In this document: one piece after another, positions 1 through 8,950 of the stretch
How positions within the stretch are numbered: position 1 is the stretch's first letter
How the letters are laid out: each line of letters opens with the position of its first letter
NCBI GenBank assembly: GCA_035561355.1
Contig: DATMXS010000002.1
Location: forward strand, 1-34,827
DNA: 34,827 nucleotides
Direction: 5' to 3'
Source of the DNA: DATMXS01 sp035561355
GTDB lineage: Bacteria; Acidobacteriota; Terriglobia; Bryobacterales; Bryobacteraceae
Position numbers and translations under genes: made by a program
The notes under the pieces: model-generated
Seen by the model: the letters and a program-made list of their open reading frames with translations, nothing else
What the model was told of the DNA's origin: nothing
The model's database searches: none

Positions 1-372
1 GTAAACGGCTTCTGCGAGCAGTGCAGGCTGGGTGTGCGCTTCCTTGTACCAATGCAGGTAGCGCTCAGGCGTGCGGAGACGGAACGCGCCTCTGAGATCG
101 ATCACCTTGACGCCCGCTTCCAGCAGCCAAGGCGCCAGGTCCATCGAGACATCGGCCGGCGTAGCCAGGAAGACGGCGGTGAGCCCGGCTGAACGGACAG
201 CCTCCGGCGTGCAGAGAACCCGCTCATGCCGCCGTCCGGGCGCGTGCGATTCGGCGGCATCCGAACGGTGCTCGAGCAACACGGGCTCGACTTGGGGATG
301 GCGGTCCAGAATGCGAACCAGTTCCGCGCCGCTATAGCCGCGGAAACCAACGATGCCGACCTTCTGCTTCAT
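1..372 (-). CDS. argC: N-acetyl-gamma-glutamyl-phosphate reductase, N-terminal part (cut by window edge)
   Basis: Reads on the minus strand from ATG at 372 for 124 codons without a stop and runs off the left edge. The protein starts MKQKVGIVGFRGYSGAELVR, the NAD(P)-binding Rossmann start of ArgC (usual form GATGYTG, here GFRGYSG), and continues with a region fitting FLATPADVSM and VIDLRGAFRL, which match the ArgC pattern around 'ALPHG' and 'DLSADFRL'. ArgC reduces N-acetylglutamyl phosphate to the semialdehyde, the third step of arginine synthesis in the cytoplasm. The catalytic Cys lies beyond the edge, so activity cannot be judged. A perfect inverted repeat sits just before the start codon (377-402) and may control it. 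Confidence 0.93.
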   Translation of the reverse strand, partial: MKQKVGIVGFRGYSGAELVRILDRHPQVEPVLLEHRSDAAESHAPGRRHERVLCTPEAVRSAGLTAVFLATPADVSMDLAPWLLEAGVKVIDLRGAFRLRTPERYLHWYKEAHTQPALLAEAVY

Positions 373-376
373 TGTC

Positions 377-402
377 TATTTATTCACCTGAATGAATAAA
401 TA
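377..402. promoter_or_regulatory. Perfect 10-bp inverted repeat upstream of argC (candidate operator)
   Basis: TATTTATTCA (377-386), a 6-base spacer, then TGAATAAATA (393-402), an exact inverted repeat ending 5 bases before the argC start codon. Inside it ATTCA-CC-TGAAT (382-393) forms a second nested inverted repeat. The half-site TGAAT is the core of the ArgR box of Escherichia coli and Bacillus (TGAAT-N4-ATTCA), but here the arms point the other way round, so an ArgR-type operator is only an inference. The stretch is much more AT-rich than its surroundings, as expected for a promoter region. Confidence 0.55.
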
Positions 403-424
403 TACCACAGGGGATGACGTCTAG

Positions 425-466
425 CCTTCTGCCTTCTGCCTTCTGCCTCCTTCCTCCTGCCTTCTG
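425..466. repeat. CCTTCTG heptamer tandem repeat tract
   Basis: Three exact consecutive copies of CCTTCTG occupy 425-445, followed by a degenerate stretch and a fourth copy at 460-466. It lies between argC and the next gene, immediately past that gene's stop codon. Reads as AGAAGGC repeats on the minus strand, in a region with no convincing gene. Confidence 0.8.
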
Positions 467-468
467 CG

Positions 469-936
469 TTATTGCAGCGACCGTTCGGCCAGCTCCCCCA
501 CGATCGGCAGCGAGAAGAACTGGTCCTGGCTGGTCTTGATGAGCATGAAGATCCAGAGGGCGACCATGCCGAGCTTCAACATGGGAACGATAGGCACGTG
601 ATGAGACCCGCCAAGGAACATCCAGCCCACCACCCATTCAATCAGCAGCCACCCGACGAACAGATAGAGCCCCTGGAATGCGTGAAACCGAACGGTACGC
701 TCGTGCCGGAAGCGGTTGGAAGCGAGGACAACGATGGCCGCGAGCCATCCAACGAACGGGATGTAGCAGAGAACAGAGGCTTTGCGGTCGCTCATGCCGG
801 AGAGCGGATCGGACCGTCCGGTTCCCGGTGGACGCTGAGGAGGCACGGGCCGGCTGCCGGATTGGCGGGCGCCGCACTTGGAACAAAACTGGTCGATGTC
901 CTGGACCTCGGTTCCACACTGTGTACAGAAGGGCAT
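469..936 (-). CDS. Zinc-ribbon membrane protein, DUF4870-like
   Basis: 155 aa. A zinc ribbon opens the protein (C4-x2-C7 and C18-x2-C21), followed by a Pro/Gly-rich linker and three hydrophobic segments at about 55-73, 89-108 and 117-134. The middle part (DRKASVLCYIPFVGW...) resembles DUF4870-type small membrane proteins, whose function is unknown. The ATG at 936 has a good Shine-Dalgarno (GGAGG, about 9 bases upstream). It is divergent from the metallo-beta-lactamase-fold gene at 1005, sharing a 68-base intergenic region. The zinc ribbon should be cytoplasmic and the rest in the inner membrane. No specific role can be assigned. Confidence 0.85.
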   Translation of the reverse strand: MPFCTQCGTEVQDIDQFCSKCGARQSGSRPVPPQRPPGTGRSDPLSGMSDRKASVLCYIPFVGWLAAIVVLASNRFRHERTVRFHAFQGLYLFVGWLLIEWVVGWMFLGGSHHVPIVPMLKLGMVALWIFMLIKTSQDQFFSLPIVGELAERSLQ

Positions 937-991
937 CGCTCTTTGCCTCCAACTATTCTTACGACATTCCCACGTCCGGTGTTCCGTTTGC

Positions 992-997
992 TACGAT
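992..997 (+). promoter_or_regulatory. TACGAT -10-like box, 7 nt before start codon
   Basis: TACGAT is followed by only 7 bases and then the ATG at 1005, with no Shine-Dalgarno between them. A transcript from this box would start at or next to the ATG. No clear -35 is visible. One of six similar arrangements in the window. Confidence 0.4.
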
Positions 998-1004
998 TCT
1001 GGCC

Positions 1005-2012
1005 ATGCGGAGCTTCATCTCGATCGCGATTCTGGCATTCTGCTCGCTGCTGCCGGCGGCTGCTAAGGACCTTAAAATCTACTTTATCGACGTGGAGGGC
1101 GGCCAGGCGACCCTGATCGTCAGCCCGTCCGGCCAATCGATGCTGGTGGACGCGGGCTGGCCCGGCAACAACGGCCGGGACGCGGACCGCATCGTCGCGA
1201 CGGCCAAGAAGGCCGGGGTCAAGCAGATCGACTACCTGCTTCTGACGCACTACCACCTGGATCACGTGGGCGGAGTCGAGCCCCTGGCCCCGAAGATCCC
1301 GATCAAAAACTTCGTGGACCACGGCGAGAACACCGAGACGGGACGTCAGGCTGCCGAGCTTTCCGCCTCTTATGAAAAGGCCCGTGCGAAAGGCAAGCGC
1401 ATCATCGTCAAGCCGGGCGACCGCATCCCGCTCAAAGGAGTCGAGATCCATGTCGTCGCCGCGCGGGGTGAGCGGATTGCCAAGCCGCTGGAGGGTGCCG
1501 GGCAGCCGGTCGCCGGCTGTGCGGACGTTCAGAAGAAGGACTCAGACACGAGCGAGAACGGAAAGTCGGTCGGGTTTATTTTGCGCTACGGCGACTTCCG
1601 TTTTGCCGATCTCGCCGACCTCACCTGGAACAACGAGCTTGCGCTGGTGTGTCCGAACAACCTGATCGGAAACGCCGATCTCTTCCTCGTTTCCCACCAC
1701 GGCATGAACATTTCGAACTCGCCGGTGCTGGTGAAGGCGCTCTCTCCGCGCGTGGCGGTGCTTGGCAACGGCATCAGGAAAGGCGCGTCGGCGGACGCGC
1801 TGATGTGGATCCAGAAGACGCCGGGCGTCGAGGACATGTGGCAACTCCACCACACGCCGACCGCCACCGATGCCAACGCGGGCGATGCCTTCATTGCGAA
1901 CCTTGGCGAGACGTGTCTGGTAGGCCAGGGCATCGAGGTTTCCGCGGAAGAGAGCGGCCACTTTGAAGTGAAGAACACGCGCACCGGGTTTTCGAAGAAG
2001 TACAAGAAGTAA
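1005..2012 (+). CDS. Secreted metallo-beta-lactamase-fold hydrolase (ComEC/Rec2-like domain)
   Basis: 335 aa. A signal peptide (about residues 1-20, ending AAA) is followed by a metallo-beta-lactamase fold like the soluble domain of ComEC: DVEGGQATL near 29, the metal motif HYHLDH at 82-87, and HHG at 231-233. An Asp-rich ADLADL at 201-206 probably supplies the bridging ligand. The open frame reaches upstream to 678, but that part is antisense to the zinc-ribbon gene, and the ATG at 1005 is the one that starts a signal peptide. The substrate is unknown; related domains cleave nucleic acids or phosphodiesters. It is probably periplasmic. The start lacks a Shine-Dalgarno but has a TACGAT box 7 bases upstream. 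Confidence 0.85.
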   Translation: MRSFISIAILAFCSLLPAAAKDLKIYFIDVEGGQATLIVSPSGQSMLVDAGWPGNNGRDADRIVATAKKAGVKQIDYLLLTHYHLDHVGGVEPLAPKIPIKNFVDHGENTETGRQAAELSASYEKARAKGKRIIVKPGDRIPLKGVEIHVVAARGERIAKPLEGAGQPVAGCADVQKKDSDTSENGKSVGFILRYGDFRFADLADLTWNNELALVCPNNLIGNADLFLVSHHGMNISNSPVLVKALSPRVAVLGNGIRKGASADALMWIQKTPGVEDMWQLHHTPTATDANAGDAFIANLGETCLVGQGIEVSAEESGHFEVKNTRTGFSKKYKK

Positions 2013-2020
2013 GGCAGCGA

Positions 2021-2051
2021 GGGCGGCGGTGGTGCGGGACGGCCGCCGCCC
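2021..2051. terminator. GC-rich hairpin between convergent genes
   Basis: GGGCGGCGG (2021-2029), a 13-base loop and CCGCCGCCC (2043-2051) form a perfect 9-bp stem 8 bases after the stop of the metallo-beta-lactamase-fold gene and before the stop of the convergent gene. There is no T-tract, so it may act as a transcription stop or mRNA 3' end rather than a classical intrinsic terminator. Confidence 0.55.
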
Positions 2052-2075
2052 CTAATCGCCATTCATCCTCCTTCG

Positions 2076-2606
2076 CTACTTAGCGACGAATGTCACCCGA
2101 CATGGGTGACACTTCACAGGCTTACCGCTGACCAGCACCCTGTCGATCGAAGCAGTTTTGCGGACGATGCGCTGGCGACCGGAGGTTTCAAGGTCACCGA
2201 AGTCCGCCCAGTCCGCTCCACCCAAAGCGAAGTTAAGCTGGAACTCCTTGGGATCGTACGTCACCGAGATCATAGGCGTTCCTGCAGTCGTTCCACTCGT
2301 GGACTGTTCGGCATAGAAGACGGTGACCGGCGCGGTCGCAGCGTGTTCGGAGCAGTCCGTAGCGCCCTTGCAGGTAGTCCGGGGCGCGCACACCGGCGCT
2401 TGCCCGGGAATTGTATCGACGATGATGCGCAAAATCGTCACTTTGTGCGCGTGCGTATTACCTACGGCGGGAAAGGGCGGCTCGCCCTTGCCGATATCCA
2501 TACACACCGAACCGTCGCCAATCACAATGGGAGGCTTTGCCTGAATGGCACGGGGTAGAGCCAGAACGGCGGCTGCCGTGAGAAGCAGCCTTCCGTAGAT
2601 GTTCAT
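2076..2606 (-). CDS. Secreted cysteine-containing protein of unknown function
   Basis: 176 aa from ATG at 2606, preceded by AAAGGAG at good spacing; an in-frame start 39 bases further upstream would disrupt the signal peptide. The N-terminus (MNIYGRLLLTAAAVLALPRA, then IQA) is a signal peptide. The mature part has cysteines in pairs near VCMD, VCAP/TTCK/DCSE and a C-terminal KCHPC, suggesting disulfides. I do not recognise the family. It starts 22 bases after the stop of the TPR Ser/Thr kinase on the same strand and is probably cotranscribed with it, so it may be an output or partner of that kinase system. It is not known whether it stays in the periplasm or is released. Confidence 0.7.
   Translation of the reverse strand: MNIYGRLLLTAAAVLALPRAIQAKPPIVIGDGSVCMDIGKGEPPFPAVGNTHAHKVTILRIIVDTIPGQAPVCAPRTTCKGATDCSEHAATAPVTVFYAEQSTSGTTAGTPMISVTYDPKEFQLNFALGGADWADFGDLETSGRQRIVRKTASIDRVLVSGKPVKCHPCRVTFVAK
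2091..2111. repeat. 8-bp palindrome inside the 3' end of the secreted protein gene
   Basis: TGTCACCC (2091-2098), a 5-base loop and GGGTGACA (2104-2111), a perfect inverted repeat. It overlaps the codons for the C-terminal KCHPCRVT region, so part of the symmetry may be dictated by the protein. It could also act as the end of the kinase transcript. Confidence 0.4.
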
Positions 2607-2628
2607 CTCACGTCTCCTTTGTGCTGTG

Positions 2629-5541
<2,913 letters not shown>

Positions 5542-5658
5542 GCACGCCCCGTGTCACTGCAACTTACGCCAATTGTTGCGTTCAGATGAAGGGAAGTCAA
5601 GGAATTGTTGCTCTCGCCTCCAAAACGGCGTTGCGGGGTTTGGTACCCTGTAGACTGT

Positions 5659-5784
5659 ATGTCGGCACGAAATGGTGATAAGGCGCGCTTCGGTAGTCAG
5701 CGGAAGCGCAAGATTGAGCGCCGTGAGCGCGAACGGGCGCGGAGAGCGGAATTGGCCCCGAAGCCCGAACCCGCCGCAAAGTAA
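5659..5784 (+). CDS. Small, very basic 41-aa protein
   Basis: ATG at 5659 to TAA at 5782-5784. The start reads MSARNGDKARFGSQRKRKIE and is followed by an Arg/Glu-rich helix and a short PKPEPAAK tail. Nearly half the residues are Arg, Lys or Glu, which suggests a nucleic-acid or ribosome-associated helix. I believe short proteins beginning with a similar xSRNGDKARF pattern recur in Acidobacteriota, but this is from memory and unchecked. It stands alone on the plus strand in the 445-base gap between two minus-strand genes, followed by hairpins at 5794-5829 and 5924-5958. No Shine-Dalgarno is evident. A function cannot be assigned. Confidence 0.6.
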   Translation: MSARNGDKARFGSQRKRKIERRERERARRAELAPKPEPAAK

Positions 5785-5793
5785 CATAGCCCG

Positions 5794-5829
5794 GCGTTCC
5801 GGCGATTGGGCGAATTGCAGCCGGAACGC
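5794..5829. repeat. 10-bp inverted repeat after the small basic gene
   Basis: GCGTTCCGGC (5794-5803), a 16-base loop and GCCGGAACGC (5820-5829), exact. It begins 9 bases after the stop of the 41-aa gene. No T-tract follows. The rest of 5785-5986 holds a smaller hairpin (ACCTCC 5872-5877 / GGAGGT 5885-5890), the terminator at 5924-5958, and nothing else I can identify. Confidence 0.5.
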
Positions 5830-5923
5830 GGCGTTCCCCTCCGGACGATCCCCCGATCCAATGGCATGTGAACCTCCACTCGAAGGAGGTGTACCCGGGG
5901 TGTGTAACTTCGCCAGACTAAAG

Positions 5924-5958
5924 AAAACGGACGCGGCCAGAGTGCCCGCGTCCGTTTT
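5924..5958. terminator. Bidirectional intrinsic terminator
   Basis: AAAACGGACGCGG (5924-5936), a 9-base loop and CCGCGTCCGTTTT (5946-5958): a perfect 13-bp stem whose ends supply an A-tract on one side and a T-tract on the other. It lies between the plus-strand small gene and the stop of the minus-strand lyase gene, so it can end transcripts from both. Confidence 0.85.
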
Positions 5959-5986
5959 GGCTATCAAGTAAGTTCAGGTGTTTCGG

Positions 5987-7432
5987 TCAGCAATCCGGCC
6001 CGAAGTCCGCCTCGAAGGCGTGCGCCAGTTCGGCCGCCCAGCCGCATTTCGGCTTTGCGAGTCCGGCGAAGAAGCGCAGCACCGGGGGCTCCTCGTAGAA
6101 CTCCAGCCCGCCAACCATGTTGCGATGCTCGTACAGCCACTTCAGGCGGTCCGTCGCATACTCGAAATGGGACATCGTGTAGACACGGCGGGGAACGGCA
6201 AGGCGCACCAGTTCGAGGTCCGACGGAACGTCGTTGCCTTCCTTATCGCGGTCCATCGACATCGTCCCGCGTTCCATGCCGCGGATACCCGAAATGATGT
6301 AGACCGCCGCGGCGAGCGCGCCTGCCGGATATTCCGCTTGTGGCAGGTGCGGCACAAACCGCATCGCGTCCAGGTGGCAGGCGAGACCGCCGGCGGGCGT
6401 CACCACGGGTAAACCGTTTTCGATCAGCCGCCCCGCGAAGTACTTGATGGCGTCGGCCGAGGCGCCGGCGATCTCGAGTTCGGTCATCTCGCGGATACCA
6501 ACCGCCATCGCCTCGATTTCTTTCGACGACATTCCCCCGTAAGTAAAGAAGCCCTCGTAAACGGGAACCCACGGGCGGATAGCGCTAAACAGGTCCTTGC
6601 GGTTTGTTGCGATGAAGCCGCCGCGCACGCTGCAGCTCTTGCGGCCGGAAAGATAGCAGAGGTCCGCGATCTGCATCATCTCGCGGATGATGCTCTTGAT
6701 GCCCGCGTTCTCGTAGCCGGCTTCGCGCTGGCGGATGAAATAGGCGTTCTCCGAAATGAGGCTGCCGTCAATCACCAGCGGGATGCCCAGCGGCTCGATG
6801 AGCTCCTTCACCTCGCGCAGGTTCGCCATGGAGAACGGCTGGCCGCCGAGAAGGTTGGTGGTCGCCTCCATGCGAACGAATGAGACGTTTTCCGGGCCCG
6901 CCTTTTCGATGGCCTCCGCCAGCCGACCCAGATCCATGTTGCCCTTGAACGGCGCGGTGCTCTGGGTGTTCAGGGCTTCCGACCCGAACAGCTCGAGGAC
7001 CGTCCCACCCACGAGCTCGAAATGCGCCTTGGTGGTCGTGAAGTGGTAGTTCATCGGGATGACGTGTCCCGGCTTCACGAGTGCCTTCGCAAGCAGGTGC
7101 TCGGCCGCACGGCCCTGGTGGGCCGGCAGCAGGTACTGATAGCCGAACACGTCCTTGACCGCGTCTTCGAGGCGGTAGAAGCTCTCGGAACCGGCATAGG
7201 CGTCATCGGCCTGCATCATGGCCGCCTGCTGGTTGTCGGTCATCGCGTTCGTGCCGCTGTCGGTCAGCATGTCCAGAAAGATTTCGCGGCTGCGGAGTTG
7301 GAACGTGTTGAACCCCGCCCGCTCGATCGCGTTCAGGCGTTCGCGCGCCGGCAGAAGCTGGACCTTCTGGACGATGCGAACCTTGTGCATCTCAATTGGG
7401 ATTTCAGTGCCGTTGGAGAGTCGAATACTCAT
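5987..7432 (-). CDS. Tryptophanase / tyrosine phenol-lyase family PLP enzyme
   Basis: 481 aa from ATG at 7432; the frame stays open to 7510, but family members begin near the chosen Met, giving a normal length. PLP-dependent beta-eliminating lyase splitting Tyr or Trp to phenol or indole plus pyruvate and ammonia. Clear family blocks: LTDSGTNAM, HQGRAAEH, GGQPFSMAN, ENAYFI, the PLP lysine in SGRKSC (K265), VPRR (R415). Residues linked to tyrosine specificity are present: a Thr at 132 in HFTTT (tyrosine phenol-lyase Thr124; tryptophanase has Asp) and Arg388 in MERG (Arg381). However, the Arg that normally follows the PLP Asp222 by three positions is Leu225. Real substrate is therefore open. 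It lies 105 bases after a YdcF-like gene on the same strand. Confidence 0.85.
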   Translation of the reverse strand: MSIRLSNGTEIPIEMHKVRIVQKVQLLPARERLNAIERAGFNTFQLRSREIFLDMLTDSGTNAMTDNQQAAMMQADDAYAGSESFYRLEDAVKDVFGYQYLLPAHQGRAAEHLLAKALVKPGHVIPMNYHFTTTKAHFELVGGTVLELFGSEALNTQSTAPFKGNMDLGRLAEAIEKAGPENVSFVRMEATTNLLGGQPFSMANLREVKELIEPLGIPLVIDGSLISENAYFIRQREAGYENAGIKSIIREMMQIADLCYLSGRKSCSVRGGFIATNRKDLFSAIRPWVPVYEGFFTYGGMSSKEIEAMAVGIREMTELEIAGASADAIKYFAGRLIENGLPVVTPAGGLACHLDAMRFVPHLPQAEYPAGALAAAVYIISGIRGMERGTMSMDRDKEGNDVPSDLELVRLAVPRRVYTMSHFEYATDRLKWLYEHRNMVGGLEFYEEPPVLRFFAGLAKPKCGWAAELAHAFEADFGPDC

Positions 7433-7444
7433 AGGAATGATCGG

Positions 7445-7450
7445 ATCATA
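7445..7450 (-). promoter_or_regulatory. Extended -10 box upstream of the lyase gene
   Basis: On the minus strand TGCTATGAT gives an extended -10 (TG-N-TATGAT) ending 12 bases before the lyase ATG. The start codon has no evident Shine-Dalgarno. The leader would be at most a few bases. No -35 is clear. Confidence 0.4.
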
Positions 7451-7537
7451 GCACTCGAAAATGGTGAAAATCGCTTCAGGATCGCACTCCCATTGACGGG
7501 CGTTTGCCACCCCAGGGTGGTGCTATGAGTGCGCCGC

Positions 7538-8125
7538 CTAAATCGGAATGCCCGCGCTCCAGAGGACATAGCCGACGGCCTGACGGCCGTACAGCCACCA
7601 TTCGCGCAGGGTGCCGCGCTGAACCTCCGGGCGCGGCGAACCGTAAACGTGGAAGCCGCGGGATTCAAGCATGCGTTTCGCGCGGTAGATGTGGTACCCG
7701 TCGCTGACGACGATGCAGGAGCGCAGGCTCATGCGGCGCATGATCTCAGCCGCGGCGGTAGCCGAGTGGACGGTGCTCTCGCCTTCGGCCTCCACCAGGA
7801 TGGCCTCGGATGGTACGCCGCGGCGGATGAGGTAATGGCGCGCGACTTCGCCCTCGGTAAATACCGGATCGCCGCCGGCCCCGCCGGTGGTCAGGATCCG
7901 GGGCGCCATCTTCCCCATATAGAGTTCGAGACCGTGGTCCAGGCGGGCTCTGAGGACCGGAGAGGGCTTGCCGCGATACTCGGCCGCCCCCATGATGATG
8001 ATGACGTCCGCCGGACGCGCCTCATCGCGCGTGGATTGCCTCTGGATGCGGACAGTGACGAACCCGACGTACACTGCGGCTGCGAACGTACCGCCAAGCA
8101 CGAATATTCCCAGGGCCCTTTTCAT
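7538..8125 (-). CDS. YdcF/SanA-like membrane-anchored DUF218 protein
   Basis: 195 aa from ATG at 8125. One N-terminal hydrophobic anchor (about 5-24) is followed by a DUF218 domain with its usual blocks: ADVIIIMGA near 39-47, a basic RARLDHGLELY helix near 59, LTTGGAGGDP near 78, EGESTVHSATAAAEIM near 113, and VVSDGYHIYRAKRM near 138. E. coli relatives include SanA and YdcF; they act at the cell envelope but their chemistry is poorly understood. The domain should face the periplasm. It is divergent from the RNA methyltransferase gene at 8183 and precedes the lyase gene on the same strand, separated by 105 bases containing a small CCACC/GGTGG hairpin (7507-7520). Confidence 0.85.
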   Translation of the reverse strand: MKRALGIFVLGGTFAAAVYVGFVTVRIQRQSTRDEARPADVIIIMGAAEYRGKPSPVLRARLDHGLELYMGKMAPRILTTGGAGGDPVFTEGEVARHYLIRRGVPSEAILVEAEGESTVHSATAAAEIMRRMSLRSCIVVSDGYHIYRAKRMLESRGFHVYGSPRPEVQRGTLREWWLYGRQAVGYVLWSAGIPI

Positions 8126-8167
8126 GCGACTGTCGGGCGCGCCACGCGCCTAAACCCACAAACAGTT

Positions 8168-8173
8168 TACGAT
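8168..8173 (+). promoter_or_regulatory. TACGAT -10-like box, 9 nt before start codon
   Basis: TACGAT, then 9 bases, then the GTG at 8183 without a Shine-Dalgarno. Fits a leaderless or nearly leaderless transcript for the RNA methyltransferase gene. Confidence 0.35.
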
Positions 8174-8182
8174 GCTAATGAC

Positions 8183-8950
8183 GTGAACGCGGAGGCAATC
8201 ACCAGCGCGGCCAATCCGCTGCTCAAGGAAGTCCGGCGGGCGGTGGCCCACGGCGGGCTGACGAGAGAAGGATATTGCATCGCCGAGACACCGCACCTGC
8301 TGGAGGAAGCGGTGCGCAGCGGGTGTGAGATCGCAGCGGTGTTGCTGGCCGGTGATGTGCAATTCGGGGCGGTCCCGCCGGGTGCGCGCGTGATCCGCCT
8401 TCCCGAAGCACTCTTCGCCGCTGTGGCGGCCACGGAGGCGCCGCAGGGCGTACTCGCGCTGGTGCGCCCACCGGAGTGGAGCGCGGCCGACATTCTGCGG
8501 GGAACGCCGCTCGTCGCCGTCCTGGACGGTGTCCAGGAGCCCGGCAACGCGGGCGCGATCCTGCGCTCGGCCGAGGCATTCGGGGCCACCGGCGCGGTGT
8601 TCGTGAAGGGCTCGGCTAATCCGTACAACCCGAAGGCGGTGCGGGCCTCGGCGGGGTCGGTGTTCCGGTTGCCGCTGCTGGCCGGTGTACCTCCGGAAGA
8701 AGTACACACGCTGCTTGCGGGCGCTACGGTCTATGCGGCGGCGCCGGAAGCTACGATCGCGGTGAGCGCCGCCGACCTGACGGCGCCGTGCGCTATCGTG
8801 ATCGGCAGCGAGGGACGCGGCGTTAGTGCGGCGATGCGTGCCGGCGCAATGCTGGTCCGCATTCCGACTAGCGGAGTCGAATCGCTGAACGCAGCCGTGG
8901 CCGCAGCCGTCCTTCTCTATGAGGCGAGCCGGCAAAGGAGCCGCGGATGA
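8183..8950 (+). CDS. SpoU/TrmH-family RNA 2'-O-methyltransferase
   Basis: 255 aa from GTG at 8183. The frame is open back to 7529, but that part overlaps the opposite YdcF-like gene; the GTG begins the conserved region (AITSAANPLLKEVRR). An N-terminal substrate-binding domain (about 1-100) is followed by the knotted SPOUT fold with three motifs: LDGVQEPGNAGAILRSAEAF (114-133), IGSEGRGVS, and the C-terminal IPTSGVESLNAAVAAAVLLY, which forms the SAM-binding knot. These enzymes methylate ribose in 23S rRNA (RlmB type) or tRNA (TrmH type); the sequence alone does not decide which. It overlaps rarA by 4 bases (ATGA), so the two are translationally coupled. Confidence 0.88.
   Translation: MNAEAITSAANPLLKEVRRAVAHGGLTREGYCIAETPHLLEEAVRSGCEIAAVLLAGDVQFGAVPPGARVIRLPEALFAAVAATEAPQGVLALVRPPEWSAADILRGTPLVAVLDGVQEPGNAGAILRSAEAFGATGAVFVKGSANPYNPKAVRASAGSVFRLPLLAGVPPEEVHTLLAGATVYAAAPEATIAVSAADLTAPCAIVIGSEGRGVSAAMRAGAMLVRIPTSGVESLNAAVAAAVLLYEASRQRSRG

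Noticed and set aside
678..1004. Upstream extension of the metallo-beta-lactamase-fold gene
   Set aside because: Antisense to the zinc-ribbon gene; the signal peptide starts at 1005.
7433..7510. Upstream extension of the lyase, considered as a TnaC-like leader peptide because it contains Trp
   Set aside because: It is in frame with the lyase and has no separate stop, so it is not a leader peptide; family members start near 7432.
7529..8182. Upstream extension of the SpoU-type methyltransferase
   Set aside because: The extension is antisense to the YdcF-like gene, while family alignment starts at the GTG at 8183.
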